From Thermoplasmata archaeon (GTDB lineage: Archaea; Thermoplasmatota; Thermoplasmata; GCA-020350865), in NCBI GenBank assembly GCA_020348445.1, contig CP070751.1, positions 3,184,341 to 3,248,340 on the forward strand: a DNA stretch of 64,000 nucleotides. The letters run 5' to 3'. Every line of letters starts with the position of its first letter. The stretch's first letter is position 1. The notes beneath the pieces were generated by a model. It saw only the letters and a program-made list of their open reading frames with translations, ran no database searches and was not told where the DNA came from. Positions 18,137-27,548 of this stretch are shown in pieces. Made by a program: the position numbers and the translations under genes.

Positions 18137-20017
18137 TTACGCCCTGCTTTTCCTCTTCTCTGCATCTATCGCCATCTTAAGTGATTTCCCCAGTCCTGTG
18201 TAGATGATTCCGAATATAAAAGCCATCATCATTACCATGGCAGCTATGGCCCCAAAGGTGTCGCCAAGGCTGATGTCTACGAAATATGAATATGGATCAT
18301 GCTGGCCATATTTGGGTGAAAATACATAAATAATACCATCTTGGCTCACAGCCTCAATATAATTTGCTTTGGCTTCGAAATAATAGTAGACATGATTGCC
18401 TCCACTTTGGCGGGGGATGGTGGCTCTATAATGATTGCTATCCCTTTCTTTCATTGGCATTTTTTTCCACTCAGCTGATTCGCCCACCTTGTAATATAAA
18501 TAAATAGAACCCTTTTCCAGATTTTCGATATTTGATACCTCAACATCTACAGTGTAGGTAAAATCAGAATTTGTGATTCTTTTCTTTTGGGTATGGTTTA
18601 TCATTGGTAAAGAGATGTCCAGAGAATCTATGTATCTCTCCCTTGCCACCTCTATCATGGGAGCCATCTCAGTAAGATAAAGTTGGGAAGGTAGGATCAT
18701 CATGCTTATGTTTATTATGTTAGCTTCTTCAACCTTGTAACCGTCATCATCGTTTCCAAGTTCAAACGTATAAACCATGATATTATGGGAACCGTAAAGC
18801 CAATCGTCGAGATCGCCGCTTGTGGGGTAAAGATCGACACCCTGAATAACCTCGTAACCATTTGATTCTGACATTTCATTGCCCAAATATTGAAACAGGC
18901 CGTCATTGGGTGTCGGTTCAGAATCAAATCCCCAAGGATAGAGTATCATCTCTCCAAAACAGTGATAGGATATCGCAGTTATGACATCTGTCTTGTCATC
19001 ATTATTCCAGTCCAATAATTCCACAAGATTGCTTATTGCCAAGGTTTCCGGTTCTGATAATCCTCCGTCCGGGTCTTCATCTATATTACCGTCATTGTCG
19101 TCGTCTCTACCGTTCACGGGATCCTCATCAACGTTGTTGGGGTCGTTTATCCACCTGAATATCCCAGGCCGGTATTCTTCCCGAATCCAGCTATCACCAT
19201 CATCGTCATATCCGTCCTTTGGCCCCCTGTATTCACTTGCTTGGGGATTTGGTGTGTCCATGGTCTGTCCGGTCTGGGGATCGTAGGGACTTCCCCACAT
19301 GTATGGGTAATTTCTATTGGTATTCACACCACTTGTGGGAACATTCTCCCCATATAGGCCTGGAACCGTATCCCTCCCATTCTTCCTTGTATCTGCTACA
19401 ACTCCGTCAGGATTTTGCATAGGCACAATCCATATCTCCCTATTGTCCACAAGCCATGTTACTCTACCCTCGATTTCGTCCTCATCCACCTCCCCATCAC
19501 CATCATTATCGACACCGTCAACTGTATCCTCATTTACTTGGCCATCATTATCATTATCAGTGGGTGGCTTACCATAATTCTCAGCAAGATAGAACAGATA
19601 GTACAATGACACCTCAAATGATGTCCATTCATTACCGTGATGTGCCCCCATTAACAAGATAACTGGCTCGCTGGGATCACTGTAATAATCAGGTTCTCTA
19701 TCTACCCCGTCCGATACCTTAACGGCCCATACCTTATGCCCATCCCATGTCTCGCTTGGAATTCCTTTTCTGTTCTCGTCGATGGTTGCGGTGAGGTCGT
19801 ATACCTTCACTATTTCCGGATGGTTGGCCTCAAGATGGCCAAACGCCTCCATCATGGAGTTATATGTGAAATACTCCTGAAAATATTCATCAAAACCATT
19901 TTCATTTTGTTTATTGTCAACATCTCTTGATTCGTAAGCTGTCGCATCTGCCGTATTCGCGAGGGCAATAAGAATCACCAGTATCGCTAAACCACGCCTA
20001 ATCATGGGTCTCAACAT
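18137..20017 (-). CDS. Secreted, membrane-anchored M14 zinc carboxypeptidase
   Basis: The 626-residue protein has a signal peptide (1-26), an M14 carboxypeptidase domain and a C-terminal membrane helix (about 595-615) with a basic tail. Zinc and catalytic residues are present: His127 and Glu130 (AHHGNE), the Asn-Arg substrate pair at 234-235 (TNRNYP), His352 (SYHCFGE) and the catalytic Glu419 (YTFELGN). Two Asp/Asn-rich insertions (about 154-182 and 292-318, with DNDNDG-type calcium-binding motifs) interrupt the catalytic domain, as in other archaeal members. It should act outside the cell, removing C-terminal residues from peptides that the adjacent transporter could import. Confidence 0.93.
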   Translation of the reverse strand: MLRPMIRRGLAILVILIALANTADATAYESRDVDNKQNENGFDEYFQEYFTYNSMMEAFGHLEANHPEIVKVYDLTATIDENRKGIPSETWDGHKVWAVKVSDGVDREPDYYSDPSEPVILLMGAHHGNEWTSFEVSLYYLFYLAENYGKPPTDNDNDGQVNEDTVDGVDNDGDGEVDEDEIEGRVTWLVDNREIWIVPMQNPDGVVADTRKNGRDTVPGLYGENVPTSGVNTNRNYPYMWGSPYDPQTGQTMDTPNPQASEYRGPKDGYDDDGDSWIREEYRPGIFRWINDPNNVDEDPVNGRDDDNDGNIDEDPDGGLSEPETLAISNLVELLDWNNDDKTDVITAISYHCFGEMILYPWGFDSEPTPNDGLFQYLGNEMSESNGYEVIQGVDLYPTSGDLDDWLYGSHNIMVYTFELGNDDDGYKVEEANIINISMMILPSQLYLTEMAPMIEVARERYIDSLDISLPMINHTQKKRITNSDFTYTVDVEVSNIENLEKGSIYLYYKVGESAEWKKMPMKERDSNHYRATIPRQSGGNHVYYYFEAKANYIEAVSQDGIIYVFSPKYGQHDPYSYFVDISLGDTFGAIAAMVMMMAFIFGIIYTGLGKSLKMAIDAEKRKSRA

Positions 20018-20159
20018 GGTATTACGTTACCTATGCTATAACTTTTTGCATGGAGTTTAACGAATTCTGGAATAAAATTTCAATGGATTTTTATCTCCGG
20101 CACAAGAGGTTTCAATATTAATCCTCACACTGTTAATTTAACCAACAACAAAATACACT

Positions 20160-20894
20160 TCAAACCCAGGGTCTTGCCAAATCCCAATAATAATCGAATA
20201 TCGCTCTCACCCATGACCGGAATGATTCGTCCTCACCTACAATTCCCATACTGTAGTCCACTTTTCCATCCAAATCCCGCAACGCCACCCCCGCGATTTT
20301 ATCGTTCATCTTCAGTCCGCACGGTACCTCTTTTAGGGTTTTTATTTCGAAGCTCTCATCGATTCTGTTTTCATATTCGGGGGGAAGTTGAATATCTTTT
20401 GGATATATCTTTTTGAAAACCACGCCCTCATCATTTTTTTTACAGTCGATAGGGACCAACGCCCTCATCATTTCATCCGACATCACGTACACGTATTTTT
20501 TAGCATTAACGCTTGCTTCTTTTATAGCTGACGATGTTTCCAGTGTGCCTGAACTGAAACCGCCTTTTGCCATGGAGTTGAACCAGTGTAAATGATCAGG
20601 GAGCTGTGAAAGATCATGATTCAGAAAATAATCGACATTTTTAAGGAGAAAATCGAAGTTGGATACCTCGGTAAGAGTTATTGTGGCAAACGTTGTGAGG
20701 TTATAACTGCTCTCACTGTCCCTTTCAATCAACCTTGCGTTTCCCAGCCTGTCCAAATGCCTTGAAACCTCTGCAGTAGTTATATCCAGCTTCTTTGATA
20801 GATGTGAAAGTCGCATGGGTTTTTCCTTGAGCATATTTAGGATTTTCAATCGCTCAGGATGCGATAGCTCAAACATGAGTTTATGACTTTCCAT
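20160..20894 (-). CDS. ArsR-like winged-helix regulator with DUF1724 (FilR1-like)
   Basis: The 244-residue protein has an N-terminal winged helix (about 5-75, with HPERLKILNMLKEKPMRLS and a TTAEVSRHLDRL recognition helix) and a C-terminal DUF1724 domain (about 125-240). This pairing is the architecture of the methanogenesis regulator FilR1 and related archaeal transcription factors. The C-terminal domain probably senses a ligand. It is monocistronic, with AT-rich sequence upstream. Its targets are not evident from context. Confidence 0.87.
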   Translation of the reverse strand: MESHKLMFELSHPERLKILNMLKEKPMRLSHLSKKLDITTAEVSRHLDRLGNARLIERDSESSYNLTTFATITLTEVSNFDFLLKNVDYFLNHDLSQLPDHLHWFNSMAKGGFSSGTLETSSAIKEASVNAKKYVYVMSDEMMRALVPIDCKKNDEGVVFKKIYPKDIQLPPEYENRIDESFEIKTLKEVPCGLKMNDKIAGVALRDLDGKVDYSMGIVGEDESFRSWVRAIFDYYWDLARPWV

Positions 20895-20987
20895 GAACTA
20901 ACCCCTAATTAGTTATGGTCTCCCCAGGTTATTGGTAACGGTTTTTATACATATATAAATTTATCTCTCGAAATTAGGGCTTTTACT

Positions 20988-21392
20988 CTATCTGACAATG
21001 AGAACTGGCCTGTTTGCATATCTTGCCACTTTATCGGCAACGCTGCCTAATTGGAACCTGCCGATTTTGCTGATACCCTTGTGCCCCACCACCATCAGAT
21101 CACAATCCCGCTCAAAACCCATTTTCAAAATCTCATCCGCGATATCTCCCTCCCTTAACACACCTTCTGCTACTATGCCCTTTCTTTCCAGTTCAGACAG
21201 AAGCTCATTTAAGGATTCTCTTGCCCGAAACAGGCTGACTTCCGGTTCTATATCTGCGAACTCCTTGATTGTTGCCGAGGGAACCACTGTGATCACAACC
21301 AGCTTATCCTCTGGTTTCATCAGATTTAGAGCATGGTCCACGGCCTTCTTCGCAGTCTCTGAGCCGTCGTATGCAACCAGTATCTCCCCCAA
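20988..21392 (-). CDS. Universal stress protein, ATP-binding type
   Basis: The 134-residue UspA-fold protein has the N-terminal ILVAYDGSE strand and the ATP-binding motif G-x2-G-x9-G-S near the C-terminus (VGHKGISKIGRFQLGS), so it is of the nucleotide-binding class. Such proteins act in stress adaptation, often as dimers. It stands alone between the FilR1-like regulator and the copper cluster, all on the minus strand but with gaps near 100 bases. No operator is visible. Confidence 0.92.
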   Translation of the reverse strand: MGEILVAYDGSETAKKAVDHALNLMKPEDKLVVITVVPSATIKEFADIEPEVSLFRARESLNELLSELERKGIVAEGVLREGDIADEILKMGFERDCDLMVVGHKGISKIGRFQLGSVADKVARYANRPVLIVR

Positions 21393-21518
21393 ATTGCTCC
21401 CCAGGGATTAATCCAAGTTCCATTACTTAATTGTTGTGATATAAGGATTTTGGAGCCTGATAGTGATATTTGACACTATGAAAGATTCATTTCTTCCATG
21501 TAATGGAGACTAGGGCTT

Positions 21519-21707
21519 TTAGTGGCGGTGTGTATGCCCACATCCGCATCCTGGTTGTTGGGATATTCCTAGATATTTTTCTGGATTTGCATCGAATGCG
21601 GTTTTGCATCCAGCCATACAAAAATAATAGGTTTTACCATTGTACTCAGATTTGTGCTGAGCTGTTGCTTCATCCACATTCATCTTACATACTGGATCAA
21701 CTGCCAT
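21519..21707 (-). CDS. Small YHS-domain metal-binding protein
   Basis: The 62-residue protein consists of one YHS domain: DPVCKMNV at the N-terminus, YYFCMAGC in the middle, then a Cys/His-rich tail (CGCGHTHRH). YHS domains bind copper or other soft metals. It is the last gene of the copper cluster, 26 bases after the ATPase, whose N-terminus carries two YHS domains of the same type. It may be a metallochaperone or buffer for the pump. Confidence 0.88.
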   Translation of the reverse strand: MAVDPVCKMNVDEATAQHKSEYNGKTYYFCMAGCKTAFDANPEKYLGISQQPGCGCGHTHRH

Positions 21708-21733
21708 TATCTCTTCACCTCCTTTTGCGTCTT

Positions 21734-24337
21734 TTATGTCAATTTTGCGAATTTTAACGTTGCGGCATTGGTCACAACAGATAAAGAACTTGCCGACATT
21801 GCCGCCGCAGCAACTATGGGATTTAAGAGACCAAATGCTGCTATGGGAATTGCACCTGTGTTATATCCTAATGCCCAAAAAAGGTTTTGTTTTATCTTCC
21901 TCATGGTGAGTTTGCTGAGTTTCACCGATTTTACCACATCCATCAGGTCATCCTTTATTAAAACTATACCTCCCGTTTCTTTTGCCACATCAGATCCACT
22001 CCCCAAAGCGATGCCGATATCGGCCTGGGCAAGGGCAGGGGCATCGTTAATTCCATCCCCCACCATGGCAACGACCTTTCCCTCACCCTGGAGGTCTTTT
22101 ATCACTTTAGCTTTTTCACCGGGAAGAACATTCGCTATCACCCTGTCTATTCCGACCTTCTTTGCTACAGCCTTGGCTGTGATTTCGTTATCCCCAGTGA
22201 GCATGACTGTTTCTATTCCGATTTTCTTTATCTCAGATACAGCTTTAGCGGAATTTTCCTTGATCGTATCTGCAACGGCCACGATGGCAGAAATGCTGCC
22301 ATCAACTGCAAGTATCATGGCCGTTTTTCCCTCGGATTCAAGTACCTTCATGGTTTCTTCTATTTCTTTGGTGTTTATTCCATTGTTCTTCATCAGACGC
22401 CTGTTTCCAAGTAAGATGGTTTTTTCCTCGAAAACCACTTTGATTCCGTGTCCAGGAACAGCCTCAAAAAGTGATGGATCGGGAATGTCCAGGCCTCTTT
22501 CTTTGGCACCCTTTACAATGGCCTCACCCAGTGGATGTTCAGAGCCTTTTTCAGCCAGTGCTGCGTATTTCAACGCGTCATTTTCCGTTAGTGAATCTGT
22601 CACAATCACATCTGTAAGCGCAGGTTCTCCTTTTGTTAAGGTTCCGGTTTTGTCAAATACCACAACCTGTAGATTTCTTGCATCCTCAAGGTACTCTCCA
22701 CCTCTAATCAATATCCCCCCCTCTGCGCCTTTACCCACACCAACCATCAATGCAGTGGGCGTGGCAATACCTAAGGCGCAGGGGCATGAGATAATGAGGA
22801 CCGCCACAAAGAACAGTACTGCGTTTGCCCATGTCCCCACAATGATCCAGGCAATGAATGTCAGAATACCCGCAAGTATTACAGCAGGTACGAAGTATGC
22901 CGCGACTTTATCAGCGTATCTTTGAATTGGTGCACTTGACACTTGGGCCTCTTCCACCATTTTAACTATCTGCATGAGCATTGTCTCTGAGCCGACTTTT
23001 GTTACCCTGAACTTGAATGATCCGAGCTTATTAATTGTGCCACCTATGACCTCATCACCTGATTTCTTCTCAACTGGTATGCTTTCACCTGTGAGCATCT
23101 TCTCGTCAACCGAGGATGTTCCATTAATAACCACACCATCTGTGGCTATGGCCTCTCCTGGTTTCACCAGGACTAAGTCTCCTAGCTTTAGCTTTTCAAC
23201 AGGAACTTCAACTTCTCTTCCGTTTTTAACCAATGTTGCCATCTTGGGCTTCAGATCAAGAAGGTTTTTTACTGCAGCGGAACTCTTTCTTCTAACGACG
23301 TCCTCCATATATTTTCCCAGAAGGATGAATGCAATGATCACAGCCGCTGTATCAAAATAAACCTCGCTTTCTGTACCGGGAAGGATGTCATAAGCAACAA
23401 ATTGATCAATTACTATTATGGTACTATAAATATAAGCAGCCAGGGTTCCTATGCTGATTAGAAGATCCATGTTGGCCCTGCGATGTTTTATTGCTTTTGC
23501 GGCTCCAACATAGAAACTCTTTCCACCTATGAATATAATCGGTGTTGTGAGAATTAACATCCAGACTGCACCATTAAACCACGGTAGAAAATCAAATGGT
23601 ACCCATTCAATGATGGTAACACCTGCTGCAAGACCAATGAACAATCCCAGCCTGAATACACCCAGAAGGATAACTCCAGTTATTGCCACCGAAACACGTT
23701 TTTTCATATCCTGCAATTCTTTTTCAGGATCCTCGAAGGTCTTGGCACAGCTTTCCATACAGAAATAATAGGTCCTTCCTCCGATGACTCTTGTAATTGC
23801 TTTCCTTTTATCCACCTTCATTCCACAAACTGGGTCTATTGCCATGTACTTGGCTTCCACGTCCTCCTCCTTTGGCATGCCCTTCATAATAACCTTAGCC
23901 TTTTCTTCGATGGTTTTTAGCCCGGCTTCTTCAACCTGTTTTCTGAATGTATCTGCACAAGATTGCATGCAGAAATAGTAGGTCTTTCCCCCGATAACTT
24001 CCTTAATTGCAGTCTTTTTATCCACTGTCATGCCACAAACGGGATCTATTGCAGTATCAGTTTCAGATTCTGCTGTGGGGGGCATTTGACTCATGTCAGG
24101 GTGCATGTCATAGGCTTCGTACCCTGTTTTTTTCACAGTTTCCTTGATACTGTCCACATTAACTTTTTTAGGATCGTATTTAACAAGTGCAGTTTTATCA
24201 ACTAAATTAACTCCTGCAAAATCCACACCATCCATTTTTTTAAGGTCTGTACCGATAGCTGAAGCACATGAGGTGCATGTCATACCCTTGATTCGAAGCT
24301 TGACTTCTTTTTGCTCCTCTTTTTTCTTATTTTCCAT
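21734..24337 (-). CDS. copA: Heavy-metal P1B-type ATPase (copper exporter) with HMA and two YHS domains
   Basis: The 867-residue pump has a typical N-terminal HMA domain (GMTCTSC, Cys21 and Cys24). It is followed by two tandem YHS domains (about 97-131 and 167-201, both DPVCGM...YYFCM.SC) and the P1B core. The core motifs are TGES (416-419), the CPC metal-site motif (518-520), DKTGTLT with phosphorylated Asp562, SEHPLG and GDGINDAPAL. The CPC motif and the regulator opposite argue for Cu+ export. One YHS domain is occasionally seen in such pumps; two after an HMA domain is unusual. It lies 38 bases after the SHOCT gene. Confidence 0.95.
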   Translation of the reverse strand: MENKKKEEQKEVKLRIKGMTCTSCASAIGTDLKKMDGVDFAGVNLVDKTALVKYDPKKVNVDSIKETVKKTGYEAYDMHPDMSQMPPTAESETDTAIDPVCGMTVDKKTAIKEVIGGKTYYFCMQSCADTFRKQVEEAGLKTIEEKAKVIMKGMPKEEDVEAKYMAIDPVCGMKVDKRKAITRVIGGRTYYFCMESCAKTFEDPEKELQDMKKRVSVAITGVILLGVFRLGLFIGLAAGVTIIEWVPFDFLPWFNGAVWMLILTTPIIFIGGKSFYVGAAKAIKHRRANMDLLISIGTLAAYIYSTIIVIDQFVAYDILPGTESEVYFDTAAVIIAFILLGKYMEDVVRRKSSAAVKNLLDLKPKMATLVKNGREVEVPVEKLKLGDLVLVKPGEAIATDGVVINGTSSVDEKMLTGESIPVEKKSGDEVIGGTINKLGSFKFRVTKVGSETMLMQIVKMVEEAQVSSAPIQRYADKVAAYFVPAVILAGILTFIAWIIVGTWANAVLFFVAVLIISCPCALGIATPTALMVGVGKGAEGGILIRGGEYLEDARNLQVVVFDKTGTLTKGEPALTDVIVTDSLTENDALKYAALAEKGSEHPLGEAIVKGAKERGLDIPDPSLFEAVPGHGIKVVFEEKTILLGNRRLMKNNGINTKEIEETMKVLESEGKTAMILAVDGSISAIVAVADTIKENSAKAVSEIKKIGIETVMLTGDNEITAKAVAKKVGIDRVIANVLPGEKAKVIKDLQGEGKVVAMVGDGINDAPALAQADIGIALGSGSDVAKETGGIVLIKDDLMDVVKSVKLSKLTMRKIKQNLFWALGYNTGAIPIAAFGLLNPIVAAAAMSASSLSVVTNAATLKFAKLT

Positions 24338-24375
24338 TCCTAATAATCCTCCTCTATCCGCTCCAATTAAACTCC

Positions 24376-24846
24376 CTAACTTCTTATATCTTTTTTCATT
24401 CTTTGGTAATCTTCCCTTGTTATCTCGCCCCTTGCGTACCTCTCATCTATAATGGCATTTGCACTTTTTTGAAGGGGTCTATCAACTACCTTGTCTTTTC
24501 GGATTATCAGGTATATAACCAAAAATAGTATTCCTATCCAGGGCAGTATGACAAGTATAAACCATAAAAGGCCGCTCATTCCCCTTTCTTCTGCATCCTT
24601 ATAGACCAGGAAGGCAATGACAAGAAATACGAGCCATAGTCCAATCATCCAAAAGCCCATAAAGGGCATTCCCCACCAATCCATATCCATCATATGGCCA
24701 TCTTCCATGTGATCATCGTCTCCATCGGCTATTGCTGTCCCAGTAAATAGAAGAATAATACCGAGGATTACAAATGAAAATAGTAATATTGTTCTTACCC
24801 CAGTATATTTCTTTCTTCTTCTCATATTTTTCTCATATTCAAACAT
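24376..24846 (-). CDS. SHOCT-domain membrane protein of copper cluster
   Basis: The 156-residue protein has a first helix (about 18-40, perhaps a signal anchor), a His/Met/Asp-rich extracytoplasmic loop (about 41-60, with DDDHMEDGHMMDMD) and two more helices (about 63-115). It ends in a SHOCT motif (ERYARGEITREDYQRMKKDI). The His/Met-rich loop suits copper binding. AT-rich TATA-like sequence near 24886-24900 suggests its own promoter as well as readthrough from the Cys-rich mini-gene upstream. Function in copper handling is inferred from context. Confidence 0.87.
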   Translation of the reverse strand: MFEYEKNMRRRKKYTGVRTILLFSFVILGIILLFTGTAIADGDDDHMEDGHMMDMDWWGMPFMGFWMIGLWLVFLVIAFLVYKDAEERGMSGLLWFILVILPWIGILFLVIYLIIRKDKVVDRPLQKSANAIIDERYARGEITREDYQRMKKDIRS

Positions 24847-24974
24847 TTTATCTCCTCTATTTGTAATTCTCCATTGATTTATTTATATTTATTAAGTTTT
24901 CAAATTTATGTGAAGAGCATATACAAATTTCTTATAAATTCCTGGTATGATTGTTCTTCCAGGAGGTCATATGC

Positions 24975-25106
24975 TTAATGTCCTTCATAACCTCCACAAT
25001 AGTTATGTTCATTTGATTTGACCAAAATTTTCTTTTTTTTCTCGATTTCGTCCATATCGTCAATTTCTTCTTTTTTTCGGTTGTGTGAACCGCTACAGCA
25101 GTGCAT
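24975..25106 (-). CDS. Cys/His-rich 43-residue protein heading the copper cluster
   Basis: The short reading frame begins ATG at 25106 after a strong ribosome site (GAGGTGA) and ends TAA at 24975-24977. The protein starts MHCCSGSHN, has a charged Lys/Glu middle and ends HNYCGGYEGH, so Cys and His cluster at both ends around a helical middle. This suggests a small metal-binding peptide, plausibly a copper buffer or chaperone. It is transcribed towards the SHOCT and copA genes and shares the divergent control region with the regulator at 25234. A hairpin (TCCTGG/CCAGGA near 24950) follows it. Confidence 0.75.
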   Translation of the reverse strand: MHCCSGSHNRKKEEIDDMDEIEKKKKILVKSNEHNYCGGYEGH

Positions 25107-25233
25107 TTTTCTTCACCTCACAATATACATAAACCTCCCTCCCTTTTGGATTGTCGATATGTAAAATATAAAAAATAGGAGATTGAAATTGACAAACGTA
25201 AAGTTTAATTAGAGAATATTTTATGTATGTCTT
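25107..25233. promoter_or_regulatory. Divergent copper-cluster promoter with inverted half-sites
   Basis: Between the Cys-rich mini-gene and the divergent Lrp-TRASH regulator lie TTGTCGATAT (25151-25160) and its near inverse AAATTGACAA (25186-25195), 25 bases apart. They flank AT-rich TATA-like DNA around 25161-25178. This is a plausible operator for the regulator, controlling both directions. Half-site identity is 8 of 10. Confidence 0.45.
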
Positions 25234-25833
25234 ATGAAACTCGAAAAAGTTGATGTAGAAATCCTTAAAATCCTTGAAAAGGACGGCAGGGCCTCTTTTA
25301 GAGATATTGCCAAGAAGGTTGGTGTCACAACTCCCACGGTGAGCAACAAGGTCAGCATGTACGAGCAGATGGGAATAATAAAAGGTTTCAGTGTAAATGT
25401 TGACACAGAAGCCTTAGGTGAAATAAGTATTCTTTTATCTGTAAAATGCAAACCCTCGGATGTCCCCAAAACAGCCGAGAAATTAAAAGAAGCAGAAGAA
25501 GTACGAGAGGTGTACATAGTTGGGGGTTCCTGGATTTGGGCTAAGGTCACATTAATTGATAACACCCATTTGAACCAGTTCATCTCGGAACTCACGAAAA
25601 TGGAGAAAATCCTCGATTACGAATACAAGACCATTGTTAGCACCATAAAAGAGGAGTCCAGAGCGGTTTTGTCTGAGGGTGTTAACGCCGTTTTGAGCTG
25701 TTTCTACTGCCGAAAACCCATGCACGACAAGCCCGTGAAACTGAAAATGGATGGGAAGGACCATTTTGTTTGCTGCAATACCTGCGCCAAGGAGTACAAG
25801 ATTAAATACGAGAAATTGAAAGAGGGCATCTGA
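25234..25833 (+). CDS. Lrp/AsnC-type regulator with C-terminal TRASH metal-sensing domain
   Basis: The 199-residue protein joins an AsnC helix-turn-helix (1-60), an RAM-like ligand domain (about 63-140) and a TRASH domain (Cys156 and Cys159 in CFYC, Cys180-Cys181 and Cys184). This is the architecture of the archaeal copper-responsive regulator called CopR or CopT in Sulfolobus-type systems. It is transcribed away from the mini-gene/SHOCT/copA/YHS cluster and should switch it in response to copper. The gene downstream (25870) follows after 36 bases and may be cotranscribed. Confidence 0.93.
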   Translation: MKLEKVDVEILKILEKDGRASFRDIAKKVGVTTPTVSNKVSMYEQMGIIKGFSVNVDTEALGEISILLSVKCKPSDVPKTAEKLKEAEEVREVYIVGGSWIWAKVTLIDNTHLNQFISELTKMEKILDYEYKTIVSTIKEESRAVLSEGVNAVLSCFYCRKPMHDKPVKLKMDGKDHFVCCNTCAKEYKIKYEKLKEGI

Positions 25834-25869
25834 GGATGTGGCCTTATTGTAAAAACCGAGGGCTAATTC

Positions 25870-26754
25870 ATGTTCCCTGATCACTGCAAGGAAGTGAGTC
25901 TAAAAAGGGTTTTGTTCCCCCTTACAAAGGACAAAATAGAAGAGAACTTGATAAACAAATCCGCCTACAAGAAAACGAAGTTCATGGTTCTCAATAACGG
26001 TAATGACTGGGCTGTGGTGAGCATACAAAAACCGGAAGGCAAAACCCTATTTTCGAAGATAGAGAACATCGAAATAATTTCACTTCCCGATTCAACTAAG
26101 TACGTTGAGGATCCCAAAATCGATGTCCTTTCACCCACGAAAATGTTGGAAAAAGCAGAAGAAATGGGCACCAAGACCCTTGTTATAAAGGGTAAATTCG
26201 AGCATATTTCATTTATTCATGAAGAGAAGATGCAGCCTGTGAGGGTATTGGAAGTTGTGCCCCCAGAGCCTCCTAAACTAGTAGAATTGGTGAAAAAGGT
26301 CCTCTATTCTGGGAACGTTAATAAACCTGTGAAAATTGTGCCAGATATCCTTGATCTCAGCGAAATTGCCCAAAAAAGTGGGAAAAAAAAGATAATTTTC
26401 CCATGTCATTCCTCAGGACTTAAAGGTGATGGCGATTCCTTATACCTTGATCAGAGTCCTGAAATTCATGAAGATTCTGATGAACTGGTTCTTATAGGTT
26501 GTGATCTTTCCCTAAAGATCTTCAAGACTTTATATAAGAAAGAGCCAGAATTTTACAATTTCTGCCCCAAAAAAAAGATTTTAGAGCAATCACAGAATAT
26601 CCCCACTATCACAAAATGCTGCGAGCAAAAAGAGGGACATGAGCGTGTTGAAAATGTGGCAATCGTTCCTTGGGGGGCCACTGCAAAAGAGGTGGAGGAG
26701 GCGCTATTAGACATTTTGGGGGATGTAGATGCTCCGAGACCTTCACCACAATAA
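25870..26754 (+). CDS. Uncharacterised archaeal protein, 294 residues
   Basis: I do not recognise a family with certainty. The protein is soluble and alpha/beta. The first half has strands such as KFMVLNNGNDWAVVSI. The middle has a motif RVLEVVPPEPPKLVELVKKVL that looks conserved. The second half has several cysteines in separate short motifs (PCHSSG, IGCD, NFCP, KCCEQK) that could bind a metal or cluster. It ends in a Pro-rich tail. It follows the copper regulator by 36 bases on the same strand, but no link to copper is shown. Confidence 0.8.
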   Translation: MFPDHCKEVSLKRVLFPLTKDKIEENLINKSAYKKTKFMVLNNGNDWAVVSIQKPEGKTLFSKIENIEIISLPDSTKYVEDPKIDVLSPTKMLEKAEEMGTKTLVIKGKFEHISFIHEEKMQPVRVLEVVPPEPPKLVELVKKVLYSGNVNKPVKIVPDILDLSEIAQKSGKKKIIFPCHSSGLKGDGDSLYLDQSPEIHEDSDELVLIGCDLSLKIFKTLYKKEPEFYNFCPKKKILEQSQNIPTITKCCEQKEGHERVENVAIVPWGATAKEVEEALLDILGDVDAPRPSPQ

Positions 26755-26897
26755 AATCCTTAATATTTACCCTTTATCTGCAAGCAAAAACCTTTTAATA
26801 TGGCATTGTACATATGCTTTCCACACCAAAAAATCACCAAATTTAAGTTAAATAAAATCCAAAAAAACCTCGAATTTCCTGATTTGGAGGAGATAAT

Positions 26898-27419
26898 ATG
26901 GCGAATGAGGCTGTCGACTACAAAAGGGAATATGAAAAGGAGCAGGAGCGCCTGACCAAACTATGGGACGCCTACGAAATCCAAGAAAAAGATTTTGAAC
27001 AGGCCAAGGAGAAGATAAAAGTTCTCGAGGATGTAGTTGAGGAGAAGGAGCGAATAATAATCAGTTTGAGACAGGTTGCTGAGAACAGGGATTCGGAAAT
27101 AAGAGATCTGGAAATCAGGCTCTCTTCATTGGAAAGGGAAAATGCGGATTTCGAGCCAAAAATGAAGGAACTGGAAAAGGAATTGAAAAAACAGCGGGAT
27201 CAATTTGCTAAACTATACTCATTGGCCGAGGAATTGGATGAGGAACTGAGATATGCGAGAAAGGAAATCGAAATCAGGGACGATTGGTTCAGGGATCATA
27301 TAAACGTATTCAAAAGCATGTGCAACGCCATCTCATCCAGAGAGGAAATCGTGCGAGAAACAGCATTGAAAAAGTCAATTACATCTCCAAAGGGTGAATT
27401 TTCAGATTTAGAGATGTAA
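26898..27419 (+). CDS. Coiled-coil protein
   Basis: The ATG is preceded by GGAGGAG. The 173-residue protein is almost entirely a continuous charged coiled coil (about 8-135, heptads rich in Glu, Lys and Leu) with a short C-terminal non-coil tail. Its role is unknown; a structural or scaffolding role is possible. The next gene on the opposite strand is the small ferredoxin, and the convergent gap of about 130 bases shows no clear signal. Confidence 0.8.
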   Translation: MANEAVDYKREYEKEQERLTKLWDAYEIQEKDFEQAKEKIKVLEDVVEEKERIIISLRQVAENRDSEIRDLEIRLSSLERENADFEPKMKELEKELKKQRDQFAKLYSLAEELDEELRYARKEIEIRDDWFRDHINVFKSMCNAISSREEIVRETALKKSITSPKGEFSDLEM

Positions 27420-27548
27420 ATCTTTCATATTATTTTACCCATCTTTGGGAATATATAATTGAAAAAAATACCTCTTTTAGTGCAGACTCTTAATCACATT
27501 GTAATGAAGAGAAAAAGCTCTTTTTTCCCAACCAAAGGGCCCGAACTA

